Assembly (NCBI RefSeq): GCF_039539345.1
Contig: NZ_BAABCY010000063.1
Location: 1-64,000 of the forward strand
DNA length: 64,000 nucleotides
DNA from: Snuella lapsa
Lineage (GTDB): Bacteria > Bacteroidota > Bacteroidia > Flavobacteriales > Flavobacteriaceae
Direction: 5' to 3'
The translations under genes were made by a program, and so were the position numbers. The notes beneath the pieces are model-generated. The model had not been told where the DNA came from, did no database searches, and worked only from the letters and a program-made list of their open reading frames with translations. This document shows, one piece after another, positions 27,692-37,457 of the stretch; the first letter of the stretch is position 1, and each line of letters starts with the position of its first letter.

Positions 27692-27730
27692 ATATTTTTT
27701 TGTCAAAAATAAGTGTAGCATCCCTAACAA

Positions 27731-28173
27731 AAAACATCTATATTATCACATTTCTAAATAAAATTAACTTGAAATTCTGCTTTAAACTAATACCAATAGG
27801 GCTCATGTATTTAACTCTGACAAAGAAATCCACATAGCACACAACCTATTGCAAAACAAACTATTATCAAAAAATAACCATAAAATATTTTGTTCGTCTC
27901 ATTTGGATCTAAAGGTCTAAAACCGAAATTGGGTTATTTTGATTCTCTTTTTCATGGAAATGACCATTTCACAACGGAAACCTCGACATAAGGCGTCGAA
28001 GTATATTCAATTATGAGAGTGGACTTTGGCTAGAAGTCTAAAGAAAAACATATCCCTTTTAAAAACAACTTTATGCTTCAAACTTCTAGCTAAAAGAATG
28101 ACGCTTACAGAAACTAAAGTATCTGATCTAAAATAAACAGGGTTTAATTTTTACCTTTAAAGCTCTAAACAGG
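27731..28173. other. Gene-free region upstream of the HAD gene
   Basis: 443 bases without a supported ORF. A short stem TCGAC / GTCGA lies near 27987-28000 and a 9-bp inverted repeat (28029-28037 with 28082-28090) encloses 44 bases. No canonical promoter or terminator seen. Confidence 0.4.
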
Positions 28174-29616
28174 CTAAATATCACAAGTGTTGATTTCAGT
28201 AACTCGTAAAGTATTTACCATACCTTTTTCTTGAATAGGCATAGCTGCCAAACTGATTACCATATCACCTTCGTTCAAATAGCCTTCCTTACAAGCTATC
28301 GCATTTACATCTTCTATGGTTTCGTCTGTGCTTACAAATTTGTCATAATAAAATACCCGAACGCCCCAAAGCAAGCTTAAACGTGTTAAGATACGTTTAT
28401 TAGAGGTAAAAACTAAAATATGGCATAGTGGTCTCCAAGCTGAAATTTGGAAAGCGGTATAGCCACTATTCGTTAAAGTAGAAATAGCTCTTGCATTTAT
28501 CTCATTAGCCATATTTGCTGCATGGTAACAAATAGATTTTGTTATGTAACGATTTGTACGAATATGAGGTGGCAATTGAGGTACCTGAATAAGGTTCGAA
28601 TTTTCTACACTTTCAAGGATACTGGCCATTTGTTTAATTACTTGTACTGGATAACTTCCAACAGAGGTTTCTCCTGAAAGCATTACGGCATCTGCTCCGT
28701 CCATAACAGAATTGGCTACATCATTCACTTCTGCTCTTGTAGGTGTTAAACTAGAAATCATCGTTTCCATCATTTGAGTAGCTATAATCACTGGGATTCT
28801 AGCCTTTTTTGCTCTTAACACCAATTGTTTTTGGATAAGTGGTACTTCTTGAGCCGGAACTTCAACTCCTAAATCTCCACGAGCAACCATTAACCCATCG
28901 CAATATGCTACAATCTTATCGATGTTAACGACAGCTTCTGGTTTTTCTATTTTAGCTATAATAGGAATTTTATGATCGCTATGTTCACTAATTAAGTCTC
29001 TAAGCTCCATTAAATCCTCTGCATGACGCACAAAAGATAAGGCTATCCAATCTACATCCTGACCAATAGCAAAAATGGCATCTTCAATATCTTTTTCGGT
29101 TAGCGCTGGTTGTGAAATATTGGTATTGGGCAAGTTTACCCCCTTTTTGGACTTTAATGGCCCGCCTTGAATAACGCGTGCCTTAACTTCACTTTTTTTA
29201 TCTGTAGAAACAACTTCAAAAATAAGTTTTCCATCGTCTAAAAGAATACGCTCTCCTGGCTTGGCATCTTGAGGAAACCTGTCGTAGGTCATGTATACCC
29301 GTTCCTTAGTCCCTTCAAAACGTTCGCCCGTAGCAAATATTATCTCATCATTCTCACTAACAACAACTTCGTCCTTCATTACACCAACCCGCAATTTAGG
29401 CCCTTGTAAATCGGCTAAAATAGCTGCAGTATAACCATATTCATCATTTAATTCTCGTATTATTCTTATACGTTCTGTGACATCAGCATAATCGGCATGT
29501 GAAAAATTTATCCTGAAAACATTAACGCCCGCATCGAGCATTCCTTTTAAAATTTCTTTAGAGCTTGAGGCCGGACCTAAGGTGGCTACTATTTTAGTTT
29601 TTTTTGTTGTTGACAT
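28174..29616 (-). CDS. pyk: Pyruvate kinase
   Basis: 480-aa glycolytic enzyme forming pyruvate and ATP from phosphoenolpyruvate and ADP. Recognisable blocks are KIVATLGPASSSKE at the N-terminus, the catalytic-lysine segment IIAKIEKPEAVVNID, MVARGDLGVEVP, and TPTRAEVNDVANSVMDGADAVMLSGETSVGSYP. Its ATG overlaps the stop of the IPExxxVDY gene by one base, and it is the last gene of the acpP-fabF-rnc block. Confidence 0.97.
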   Translation of the reverse strand: MSTTKKTKIVATLGPASSSKEILKGMLDAGVNVFRINFSHADYADVTERIRIIRELNDEYGYTAAILADLQGPKLRVGVMKDEVVVSENDEIIFATGERFEGTKERVYMTYDRFPQDAKPGERILLDDGKLIFEVVSTDKKSEVKARVIQGGPLKSKKGVNLPNTNISQPALTEKDIEDAIFAIGQDVDWIALSFVRHAEDLMELRDLISEHSDHKIPIIAKIEKPEAVVNIDKIVAYCDGLMVARGDLGVEVPAQEVPLIQKQLVLRAKKARIPVIIATQMMETMISSLTPTRAEVNDVANSVMDGADAVMLSGETSVGSYPVQVIKQMASILESVENSNLIQVPQLPPHIRTNRYITKSICYHAANMANEINARAISTLTNSGYTAFQISAWRPLCHILVFTSNKRILTRLSLLWGVRVFYYDKFVSTDETIEDVNAIACKEGYLNEGDMVISLAAMPIQEKGMVNTLRVTEINTCDI

Positions 29617-30101
29617 TAGTTAAAAATTAAATTGTCTTTAGATTTTAATTGATTTATATCAATACTATAAGCTGTGGCAATTTGGGGAATTTTTAATATT
29701 GCACTTAAAATATACTTTTCTTTACTATAATTAAATTCACTCTCTATTTTTAAAAAATAGTTAACCCTTTTATATTCGGGCACCAAACAGTATGTGTTTG
29801 TTATTTTTTCTTGCATATCAAATAACGACCCGCTACCTATTGTTTGATACGCTTCAATCTTACAAACATTAGAAATCAAACTCCATGTTGTAAGCTGTTT
29901 TTCATCTTCCCACTCAAAAATGGAAAACGATGATGCGCCATTATTAAAGTCGATGTCTGTTGGTTTTCTTGAGAGCTTTACATCCAGATCCCTGTTAAGG
30001 AGGTAGGCCAATCGATAATCCTCAATTGTACAGTGAATTGCAATTAAAGCATATTGCTCTTCCTCAAAAACATCCTCAAGAATTAGCTTATGAACAGCCA
30101 T
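29616..30101 (-). CDS. IPExxxVDY family protein
   Basis: 161-aa cytoplasmic protein of a Bacteroidota-specific family of unknown function. The C-terminal family signature is present as IPQIATAYSIDINQLKSK (I-P-x-x-x-x-A-Y-S-x-D). It sits between rnc and pyk, its usual position in flavobacteria, and is translationally coupled to pyk by a one-base overlap. Confidence 0.85.
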   Translation of the reverse strand: MAVHKLILEDVFEEEQYALIAIHCTIEDYRLAYLLNRDLDVKLSRKPTDIDFNNGASSFSIFEWEDEKQLTTWSLISNVCKIEAYQTIGSGSLFDMQEKITNTYCLVPEYKRVNYFLKIESEFNYSKEKYILSAILKIPQIATAYSIDINQLKSKDNLIFN

Positions 30102-30220
30102 AACTTAAATTAAACGCCGTAAATATAACATTTAAATTATTGGTCTTGATATGTTTTACGTAATCTTAAGAATAAAATACAACTAAAACGTTATAGTTCA
30201 TTTCTTTTGGAAAAAGAAAC

Positions 30221-30961
30221 TTACAGCATCTTGGATATCTTTTTCTGAAATGCAAAAAAAGCACGCTTGGAGGCCTTTTCCTCTGCTTTTTTCTTTGAAG
30301 TTGCCCTTGCCTTGGCAACTATTTTATTATCTATGGATAGTTTAACCGAAAAATGCCTAACGTCATCATTTCCTGTATCTTCGTATACATTGTAATTAAA
30401 CGTTTTCTTTTCTTTTTGGCACCACTCTATTAGGAGACTTTTATAACTAATAACCTTTCCTTCAAGCTTTTCTATATCTACATAAGGAATGATAACACGG
30501 TCGTAAATAAATTTTTCACAATATTTATAGCCTCTGTCTAAAAAGATGGCACCTATTAAAGCTTCGAATAAATTGCCATGAATATTGTCTCCAAATTGAC
30601 CTGATGGTATTTTACTTTGTACCAAATCAATCAAGCTTAACTCCTTTCCTAATTCATTTAAATGTTCCCTACTAACTACTTTGGATCGCATTTTGGTTAA
30701 GTAGCCCTCATCTCCTCCAGGTACTTCGAGGTATAAATGAGAAGCAATAACGGCTCCAAGCATAGCATCTCCCAGAAACTCCAATCGTTCATAGTTGATA
30801 GCGTTTCCTTGCTTATCTCTTATGTTCATAGAACGATGCGTGAAAGCTGTTTGGTAAAACTTAACATGCTTTGGCTTAAACTGTAGGACTTTAGTTAATG
30901 CCATAAAAAAATTCCCGTTGCGTTTAAAACGGGAATTTAATATGTTGCGAATGTATTTCAT
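30221..30961 (-). CDS. rnc: Ribonuclease III
   Basis: 246-aa double-stranded RNA endonuclease. The RNase III signature YERLEFLGDAMLG (about residues 57-69) and the second acidic cluster GDNIHGNLFEALIGAIFLD are intact; a dsRNA-binding domain with the KKKAEEKASKRAF helix ends it. It lies 99 bases downstream of fabF, the common acpP-fabF-rnc order. Confidence 0.96.
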   Translation of the reverse strand: MKYIRNILNSRFKRNGNFFMALTKVLQFKPKHVKFYQTAFTHRSMNIRDKQGNAINYERLEFLGDAMLGAVIASHLYLEVPGGDEGYLTKMRSKVVSREHLNELGKELSLIDLVQSKIPSGQFGDNIHGNLFEALIGAIFLDRGYKYCEKFIYDRVIIPYVDIEKLEGKVISYKSLLIEWCQKEKKTFNYNVYEDTGNDDVRHFSVKLSIDNKIVAKARATSKKKAEEKASKRAFFAFQKKISKML

Positions 30962-31060
30962 CTGATATTGTAATACCTTATTTTAATGTCAGATGCATTA
31001 AACCATGTTTCATTTTACTTGAAGATTTAAATTACCACTATGGTTTATTTCATTCGAAAT

Positions 31061-32311
31061 TTAATCTAGTTTTTTGAACAATACACAGGCGTTATGTCCA
31101 CCAAATCCGAATGTATTACTCATTGCTACTTTAATATCTCGCTCTTGAGCTTTATTCAATGTTAAATTCAACTCAGGGTCTATCTTTTCGTCTACCACTT
31201 CATGATTAATGGTTGGAGGAACAATACCATGTTCCATCGCCAATATTGTAGAAATGGCCTCAATAGCACCTGCTGCTCCCAACAAATGCCCAGTCATGGA
31301 CTTGGTTGAATTAATATTTATATGCTTTGCGTGATCTCCAAATACTTCCGATATAGCTTTAAGTTCAGCAACATCACCTAAAGGTGTAGATGTACCATGC
31401 GTATTAATATGATCCACATCCTCTGGGTTAAGCCCTGCATTCTCCAAGCAATTTTTCATAACTGCTATAACACCTATTCCATCTGGGTGAGGTGCCGTCA
31501 TATGATGCGCATCAGAAGACAAACCGCCTCCTAAAAACTCAGCATAAATTTTCGCGCCTCTGGCTTTAGCATGCTCATATTCTTCAAGAACCAATGCACC
31601 TGCACCTTCTCCTAAAACAAAACCATCTCTAGTAGCATCAAACGGACGAGATGCTGTTTCTGGGCTTTCGTTTCTAGTTGATAATGCATGCATTGCGTTA
31701 AAGCCACCCATACCAGCTATAGTAACCGCAGCTTCACTTCCTCCAGTAACTATCACATCACAATGCCCTAATCGTATTGAATTAAGAGCATCGAACATGG
31801 CATTAGCAGATGAAGCACATGCTGAAACGGTCGTATAATTTGGCCCCATAAAGCCATACTTTATAGAGATGTTCGCTGGTGCAATATCAGCAATCATTTT
31901 AGGAATAAAAAACGGGTTAAACCTTGGAGTTCCGTCTCCGTCAGCAAAATTTAAAACTTCTTGCTGAAACGTTTCTAAACCTCCAATTCCTGCCCCCCAT
32001 ATAACACCAACACGCAATTTATTTACCGCATCCAGATCTATTTTGGCATCGGCAATGGCTTCATCGGCTGCAACCATAGCGTATTGCGCAAACTTATCCA
32101 TTTTACGAGCCTCTTTTCTATCTAGAAAATCGGTTGCATTAAAGTTTTTTAATTCGCAAGCGAATTTCGTTTTAAACTTTTCGGTGTCATAATATGTTAT
32201 AGGCGCAGCACCGCTTTTACCACTAATCAGACCTTCCCAATATTCTTCTTTGGTGTTTCCAATAGGTGTTAAAGCGCCCAATCCTGTGACTACAACTCGC
32301 TTTAATTCCAT
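31061..32311 (-). CDS. fabF: 3-oxoacyl-ACP synthase II
   Basis: 416-aa condensing enzyme of fatty-acid elongation. The catalytic triad is visible as Cys165 (VSACASSAN), a histidine in THGTSTPLGD and a histidine in STKSMTGHLLGAAGA. Twelve bases separate it from acpP, which encodes its acyl carrier, so the two are co-transcribed. Confidence 0.97.
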   Translation of the reverse strand: MELKRVVVTGLGALTPIGNTKEEYWEGLISGKSGAAPITYYDTEKFKTKFACELKNFNATDFLDRKEARKMDKFAQYAMVAADEAIADAKIDLDAVNKLRVGVIWGAGIGGLETFQQEVLNFADGDGTPRFNPFFIPKMIADIAPANISIKYGFMGPNYTTVSACASSANAMFDALNSIRLGHCDVIVTGGSEAAVTIAGMGGFNAMHALSTRNESPETASRPFDATRDGFVLGEGAGALVLEEYEHAKARGAKIYAEFLGGGLSSDAHHMTAPHPDGIGVIAVMKNCLENAGLNPEDVDHINTHGTSTPLGDVAELKAISEVFGDHAKHININSTKSMTGHLLGAAGAIEAISTILAMEHGIVPPTINHEVVDEKIDPELNLTLNKAQERDIKVAMSNTFGFGGHNACVLFKKLD

Positions 32312-32323
32312 AAAGTATCGTGC

Positions 32324-32557
32324 TTATTTTGCAGCCTCTATATATGAAATAGCTTGACCAACTGTTGCGATGTTTTCTGCTTGGTCGTCAGGAATTTGAA
32401 TATCAAATTCTTTTTCGAATTCCATGATTAACTCTACAGTATCTAATGAGTCTGCTCCTAAATCGTTTGTGAAGCTTGCTTCAGTAACAACTTCGTTCTC
32501 ATCAACTCCCAATTTGTCTACGATAATCGCTTTTACTCTTGATGCAATGTCTGACAT
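32324..32557 (-). CDS. acpP: Acyl carrier protein
   Basis: 77-aa acidic carrier with the phosphopantetheine site Ser37 in GADSLDTVEL. First gene of the acpP-fabF-rnc block. A TATTTTTG -7-like box occurs on the minus strand at 32588-32595 and another (TAAATTTG) at 32670-32677; neither has a good -33 partner. Confidence 0.97.
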   Translation of the reverse strand: MSDIASRVKAIIVDKLGVDENEVVTEASFTNDLGADSLDTVELIMEFEKEFDIQIPDDQAENIATVGQAISYIEAAK

Positions 32558-32817
32558 AATCTTTAAATTTAAGTTTTAATTAAGTGGCAAAAATAAAAAA
32601 CTTTATTTTAAAACACACTTTTACTTTAAAAATGTGTTTGTAATTTACTAAAATTACTTTTAAGTATTTCAAATTTACCTTCTAATTGTTAATATTTATT
32701 CTTTTTTTTGTTTCAAATAATTAATGCTGCTCCTACGTAAACTGCATCTTTGTTTTTTACAAAGCTGCATGTCATAATTAACTTGAGACAGCTAACTTAA
32801 ATTTATAAAAGCAACTA

Positions 32818-33390
32818 ATGAAACGTATCGTGATTTTTGCATCTGGAAGTGGTACCAATGCTGAAAACTTAATCAAGTTTTTTCAAAATAGCCAAAAAGC
32901 TTCTGTTGTTCAGGTTCTTACCAACAACCCGCAGGCCAAAGTATTAGATCGTTGTAAAACTTTAAAGGTTAGCGCTCTGTCTTTTAACAACATTGCCTTA
33001 AAGCAAACACCTGATGTACTCAATATATTAAAGGCATCGCAACCTGATCTTATTATATTGGCTGGTTTTTTGTGGAAATTTCCTGAAAACATCTTGAATG
33101 AATTCCCTAATAAAGTCATTAATATACACCCAGCTTTATTGCCTAAATACGGAGGTAAGGGCATGTATGGTATGCATGTACATAATGCCATTGTCGCCAA
33201 TAATGAAAAAGAGACTGGCATTACCATACATTATGTAAATGAACATTACGACGAGGGAGCGATTATTTTTCAAGCAAAATGCACTGTTTTCCCTAATGAT
33301 TCCGCTGAAGATGTTGCTGCTAAAATCCATGAATTGGAGATGGAACATTTCCCGAAGGTAGTTAATCAATTATTGTCCGAACAAGACTAA
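32818..33390 (+). CDS. purN: Phosphoribosylglycinamide formyltransferase
   Basis: 190-aa enzyme of purine synthesis that formylates GAR using 10-formyl-THF. Phosphate loop FASGSGTNAENL, catalytic Asn-His in NIHPALLPKYGGKGMYG, and the aspartate in HYDEGAIIFQ are present. It is divergent from acpP across 260 bases. Downstream RNase H follows after 27 bases. Confidence 0.95.
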   Translation: MKRIVIFASGSGTNAENLIKFFQNSQKASVVQVLTNNPQAKVLDRCKTLKVSALSFNNIALKQTPDVLNILKASQPDLIILAGFLWKFPENILNEFPNKVINIHPALLPKYGGKGMYGMHVHNAIVANNEKETGITIHYVNEHYDEGAIIFQAKCTVFPNDSAEDVAAKIHELEMEHFPKVVNQLLSEQD

Positions 33391-33417
33391 AAGATCATTT
33401 TTGACCAGACAAGTAAG

Positions 33418-34059
33418 GTGAGTAAGAAAAAGAAAAAATATTATACTGTTTGGAAAGGACATCATACAGGTGTTTTTGAATCCTGGAACGATTGCAAAGC
33501 ACAAATTAAAAATTTTCAGGGAGCCCAGTACAAATCGTTTTCTACGTTTGAAGCTGCCAAAGCAGCCTTAAAAGGAAATTATAAAGATTATATAGGCAAA
33601 ACCGCCTCTTTTAAAAGCGACCTAACTCCCGAACAACTAAAAAAAATAGGGCAACCCAATTACAACTCCATCTCGGTAGATGCTGCATCGAGTGGCAACC
33701 CAGGGGTAATGGAATACCGTGGTGTAGATACGAAAACAAAAAAGCAATTGTTTATTCAAGGGCCTTTTGAAGAAGGAACCAATAACATTGGAGAATTTTT
33801 AGCCATAGTACATGGGTTGGCATTTTTAAAAAAACACGATAGCGACCGTATTATTTACACCGACTCTAGGACAGCCATAAGTTGGGTGAAAAAGAAATCT
33901 TGCAATACAAAATTAGAGCGCAACGATAACAACAAATTACTTTTTGAATTAGTTGACAGAGCAGTAAATTGGTTGAAAAAAAACACCTACACTACGGTCA
34001 TTGTTAAATGGGAGACTAAGGCTTGGGGAGAAATCCCTGCTGATTTTGGAAGGAAATAA
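33418..34059 (+). CDS. rnhA: Ribonuclease H1 with N-terminal viroplasmin domain
   Basis: 213-aa RNA:DNA-hybrid nuclease. Residues 1-50 form a viroplasmin / hybrid-binding domain (KKYYTVWKGHHTGVFESWNDC...KSFSTFEAAKAAL); from about residue 80 a type-1 RNase H fold carries the acidic residues in SVDAASSGNPG, NIGEFLAIVHGL, YTDSRTAISW and the C-terminal ADFGRK. The start is GTG at 33418. Co-directional with purN, 27 bases apart. Confidence 0.92.
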   Translation: MSKKKKKYYTVWKGHHTGVFESWNDCKAQIKNFQGAQYKSFSTFEAAKAALKGNYKDYIGKTASFKSDLTPEQLKKIGQPNYNSISVDAASSGNPGVMEYRGVDTKTKKQLFIQGPFEEGTNNIGEFLAIVHGLAFLKKHDSDRIIYTDSRTAISWVKKKSCNTKLERNDNNKLLFELVDRAVNWLKKNTYTTVIVKWETKAWGEIPADFGRK

Positions 34060-34117
34060 AACGTGTTATACACTAACAATTCATTACTAAATAAGAATTT
34101 ACATTCCTAAAAATATT

Positions 34118-34148
34118 CTTGAATTAGTAGTCAAAAGACGTATATTTG
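34118..34148 (+). promoter_or_regulatory. Bacteroidota-type promoter of the PfkB kinase gene
   Basis: CTTG at 34118-34121 and a perfect TATATTTG -7 box at 34141-34148 are spaced by 19 nt. The start codon lies 25 nt beyond the -7 box. Confidence 0.6.
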
Positions 34149-34173
34149 CAAAAAAATTATCGCTTCTTTTTAT

Positions 34174-35100
34174 ATGAGCAAATTAGTAATAGTTGGCACC
34201 GTAGCATTTGATGCTATAGAAACGCCTTTCGGGAAAACCGACAAAATTCTTGGTGGTGCTGCTACTTACATTGGTTTGTCGGCTTCACAATTTAGCCCAG
34301 ATGCTTCTATAATCTCTATAGTAGGTGGTGACTTTCCTCAAAAACATTTAGATTTATTATCTAACAAGAACATAGACATCTCAGGTATTCAAATTGTAAA
34401 GGAAGGTAAAACATTCTTTTGGAGCGGACGCTACCATAACGACATGAATTCCAGGGATACATTAGCAACAGAATTAAATACACTTGCCGATTTTAACCCA
34501 GTTGTTCCAAAAAATTACAAGAACGCCGAAATAGTCATGTTAGGAAACTTACATCCTATCGTCCAATCTAATGTTTTAGACCAAATGGAAACAAAACCTA
34601 AATTGGTTGTTTTGGACACCATGAACTTTTGGATGGATACTGCTTTAAATGACTTACATAATATTATAAAACGTGTGGATGTTATAAGCATAAACGATGA
34701 AGAAGCCAGACAACTAACCGAAGAGTATTCTTTGGCGGTTGCGGCAAGAAAAATTCAGGCTATGGGTCCCAAATATGTAGTTATTAAAAAAGGAGAACAC
34801 GGTGCTTTGCTATTTCATAACGAGAATGTATTTTACGCACCAGCACTACCTCTAGAAGAGGTTTTTGACCCAACAGGAGCTGGGGACACTTTTGCTGGAG
34901 GATTTGTAGGTTATCTTGCAAAAACTGGGGATTTCTCTTTTGAGAACATGAAAAATGCTGTTATTTACGGATCAACACTTGCATCTTTTTGTGTCGAGAA
35001 GTTTGGCACCGAACGCATGGAAAATTTATCAAGCAACGAAGTCCATAAAAGGTTGTTAAAATTTAAACAGTTAACACAATTTGAAATAGAATTAACATAA
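34174..35100 (+). CDS. PfkB-family carbohydrate/nucleoside kinase
   Basis: 308-aa kinase of the ribokinase superfamily. The C-terminal catalytic motif DPTGAGDTFAGGFVGYL (GAGD anion hole and base) and an N-terminal gly-gly segment (GGAATYIGLSASQF) are present. The substrate is unknown; adenosine, ribose or another sugar are possible. It lies between RNase H and purF, which hints at, but does not show, a nucleoside role. A clear promoter precedes it and a terminator follows. Confidence 0.85.
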   Translation: MSKLVIVGTVAFDAIETPFGKTDKILGGAATYIGLSASQFSPDASIISIVGGDFPQKHLDLLSNKNIDISGIQIVKEGKTFFWSGRYHNDMNSRDTLATELNTLADFNPVVPKNYKNAEIVMLGNLHPIVQSNVLDQMETKPKLVVLDTMNFWMDTALNDLHNIIKRVDVISINDEEARQLTEEYSLAVAARKIQAMGPKYVVIKKGEHGALLFHNENVFYAPALPLEEVFDPTGAGDTFAGGFVGYLAKTGDFSFENMKNAVIYGSTLASFCVEKFGTERMENLSSNEVHKRLLKFKQLTQFEIELT

Positions 35101-35104
35101 CCCA

Positions 35105-35130
35105 ACGCGCTCTAAAATGAGTGCGTTTTT
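35105..35130 (+). terminator. Intrinsic terminator after the PfkB kinase
   Basis: ACGCGCTC (35105-35112) pairs with GAGTGCGT (35119-35126), including one G-T wobble, with a 6-nt loop, followed by TTTT (35127-35130). Confidence 0.85.
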
Positions 35131-35227
35131 AATTTAAATAAAACCCAGAGATGAGGTTGCTTATTTTTGGTATTAAAAAATTATATTTCCTATAAATGAA
35201 GGAAACTAACACAAACACTAATTTGTA

Positions 35228-37126
35228 ATGAGTGATGCTTTAAAACATGAATGCGGAATTGCACTTATAAGGCTTTTAAAACCTTTAGAGTTTTATAAAG
35301 AAAAATATGGTAGCGCATTTTATGGCGTAAACAAAATGTATCTTATGATGGAAAAACAGCACAATCGTGGCCAAGATGGTGCTGGATTTGCTAGTATTAA
35401 GCTAGACACGCAACCTGGCGAGCGCTACATTAGTAGAGTACGATCCATTGCACAACAGCCTATTCAGGATATTTTTGGACAAATCAACCAGCGTATTAAC
35501 AAAGAGTTTGCAGAACATCCAGAATATGTAAACGATGTCGCTTTGCAAAAAAGGCACATTCCATATGTAGGCGAAGTATTACTAGGCCATGTGCGCTATG
35601 GCACTTTTGGCAAGAATAGTGTAGAAAGTGTCCATCCATTTTTAAGGCAAAACAATTGGATGCACAGAAATTTAATTATGGCTGGAAACTTTAACATGAC
35701 AAATGTTAAAGAACTTTTTAGCAACCTTATAGAATTAGGCCAGCACCCTAAAGAATATACAGACACCATCACGATCATGGAAAAAATTGGTCATTTTTTG
35801 GATGATGCTGTAAGCAAAATATATAAAACCCTCAAAAAAGAAGGCTATAGCAAACGAGAAGCTTCTCCATTGATAGCTGAACGCTTAAATGTGGCTAAAA
35901 TTTTGAAGCGTGCTGCCAAAAATTGGGATGGAGGCTATGCTATGGCCGGGCTTATAGGTCACGGCGACTCTTTTGTTTTAAGGGATCCCGCAGGCATCAG
36001 GCCAACCTATTATTATAAAGATGACGAAGTAGTGGTAGTCGCTTCAGAACGCTCTGTAATACAAACAGTCTTTAATGTAAGCTTTGAAGACGTTAATGAA
36101 CTGGATCCTGGACATGCTATTATTACCAAAAAATCGGGCAAGGTTATTATAAAAAAAATATTAGAACCTTTAGAAAGAAAGTCATGTTCCTTTGAGCGTA
36201 TTTATTTTTCTAGAGGTAGTGATGCCGAGATATACCAAGAACGCAAAGAACTAGGTAAATTGGTCATGCCAAATGTTCTGGAGGAAATTAACCAAGATAT
36301 TTCCAATACGGTGTTTTCATACATACCCAATACGGCAGAGACCTCATTCTATGGAATGATAGAAACAGCTGAAGACTTTTTAAATAAAAAGAAAACAACA
36401 ACCATTTTAAATGGACAACGGTCTCTATCGGCCGAAAAGGTAACTGAAATACTATCCGAACGCACTCGAATTGAAAAGATTGCCATAAAAGATGTTAAGC
36501 TTAGAACGTTTATAACCGAAGACAGTAGTCGTGACGACTTGGTTGCCCACGTTTACGACATAACCTATGGCGTTATTAAACCTAACGATAATTTGGTTAT
36601 AATTGACGACAGTATAGTTAGAGGAACTACATTGAAAAAGAGTATCATAAAAATGCTCGACCGTTTAAACCCTAAAAAAATCGTTATTGTGTCTTCTGCT
36701 CCTCAAATTAGGTATCCAGACTGTTACGGTATCGACATGGCAAACCTAGAGAGCCTTATTGCTTTTAGAGCTGCTCTAGAATTATTAAAAGACATCAACC
36801 AATACCATATTGTTGAAGACGTATACAACAAATGTATCGCACAAACAGATCTTGAAGACAAGAACGTAAGAAACTTTGTAAAAGAGATTTACGATCCTTT
36901 TACAGATCAGGAAATATCTGATAAAATTGCCGAATTATTAAGTGACAAGGGTATCAAATCTGAAGTAAAGATTATTTTTCAAACGGTAGCGAATTTACAT
37001 AAAGCATGTCCTGAACATTTAGGAGATTGGTACTTTACGGGAAATTATCCAACTGTTGGTGGCAATAGGGTTGTTAACCGAGCTTTCATTAATTTTTACG
37101 AAGGAAACAAAGAAAGAGCATACTAA
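35228..37126 (+). CDS. purF: Amidophosphoribosyltransferase (long PurF form)
   Basis: 632-aa glutamine-PRPP amidotransferase, clearly longer than typical PurF (about 470-510 aa). The N-terminal nucleophile is Cys9 after an 8-residue propeptide (MSDALKHE), as in Bacillus-type enzymes. Class II glutaminase motifs QHNRGQDGAGFAS, HVRYGTFG and AGNFNMTN are present, and the phosphoribosyltransferase PRPP loop is VIIDDSIVRGTT. Extra length sits in helical insertions near residues 75-100 and 190-225 and in an extended C-terminus. Some flavobacteria carry this form in addition to a canonical PurF; whether this one is the biosynthetic enzyme cannot be told here. A TATTTTTG box at 35162-35169 may be its -7 element. 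Confidence 0.85.
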   Translation: MSDALKHECGIALIRLLKPLEFYKEKYGSAFYGVNKMYLMMEKQHNRGQDGAGFASIKLDTQPGERYISRVRSIAQQPIQDIFGQINQRINKEFAEHPEYVNDVALQKRHIPYVGEVLLGHVRYGTFGKNSVESVHPFLRQNNWMHRNLIMAGNFNMTNVKELFSNLIELGQHPKEYTDTITIMEKIGHFLDDAVSKIYKTLKKEGYSKREASPLIAERLNVAKILKRAAKNWDGGYAMAGLIGHGDSFVLRDPAGIRPTYYYKDDEVVVVASERSVIQTVFNVSFEDVNELDPGHAIITKKSGKVIIKKILEPLERKSCSFERIYFSRGSDAEIYQERKELGKLVMPNVLEEINQDISNTVFSYIPNTAETSFYGMIETAEDFLNKKKTTTILNGQRSLSAEKVTEILSERTRIEKIAIKDVKLRTFITEDSSRDDLVAHVYDITYGVIKPNDNLVIIDDSIVRGTTLKKSIIKMLDRLNPKKIVIVSSAPQIRYPDCYGIDMANLESLIAFRAALELLKDINQYHIVEDVYNKCIAQTDLEDKNVRNFVKEIYDPFTDQEISDKIAELLSDKGIKSEVKIIFQTVANLHKACPEHLGDWYFTGNYPTVGGNRVVNRAFINFYEGNKERAY

Positions 37127-37240
37127 TTTTACCACACTCGTTTTCTGACAGTTAAACCTAAAAAAATACGTTTTATCTGAAAAAAACGCGGTTTGTCTAA
37201 TAAATAATTGAGTTATTTAAAATAAACATAAATTAGCATC

Positions 37241-37313
37241 ACCATAACATAAGTAGGTTAAGTTCATGGTAGATTTGGGGCAAAAAAAGGTGAACTTCTG
37301 TTCGCCTTTTTTT
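37241..37313 (+). ncRNA. Tandem small RNA, copy 1
   Basis: Predicted RNA of about 73 nt. A 5' hairpin pairs ACCATAAC (37241-37248) with GTT and ATGGT (37262-37270) around one bulged C. An unpaired AGATTTGGGG linker and an intrinsic terminator (GGTGAAC ttct GTTCGCC flanked by 7 A and 7 T, 37282-37313) follow. A -7-like TAAATTAG (37229-37236) and TTG (37208-37210) with an 18-nt spacer lie upstream. This copy's -7 box has one mismatch. Family not recognised with certainty; comparison with Rfam is needed. Confidence 0.65.
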
Positions 37314-37395
37314 ATTCCCAATGTTTTCAAAGAAGTAGTCTTATCCTCTCGTTTTCAATAAGACAAGAAAAAAACCTCCAACTTCATTTAAACCA

Positions 37396-37418
37396 ATATA
37401 TTAGTAGTTGACCTAAAA
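37396..37418 (+). promoter_or_regulatory. Conserved upstream block of small RNA copies 2 and 3
   Basis: The 23-nt block ending TTAGTAGTTGACCTAAA at 37396-37418 is repeated identically at 37596-37618. In both it ends exactly 40 nt before the predicted RNA 5' end, while the DNA in between differs apart from the -7 box. This suggests a -50 regulator site or distal promoter element. A diverged form (AGTTAAACCTAAAAAAATA near 37150) lies about 38 nt further upstream of copy 1. Confidence 0.5.
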
Positions 37419-37457
37419 AAATATTTAGATCTCATATAGATTTATACTTTTGGATTT

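Noticed and set aside
28029..28090. 9-bp inverted repeat with a 44-base loop near the end of the pyk block
   Set aside because: Loop too long and no T-run for a terminator; likely chance in AT-rich DNA.
37267..37360. Short ORFs beginning MVDLG in the small RNA copies
   Set aside because: The frame stops at different points in the three copies (MVDLG only, MVDLGQKR, and a longer run) and the terminator is conserved instead, so coding is unlikely.
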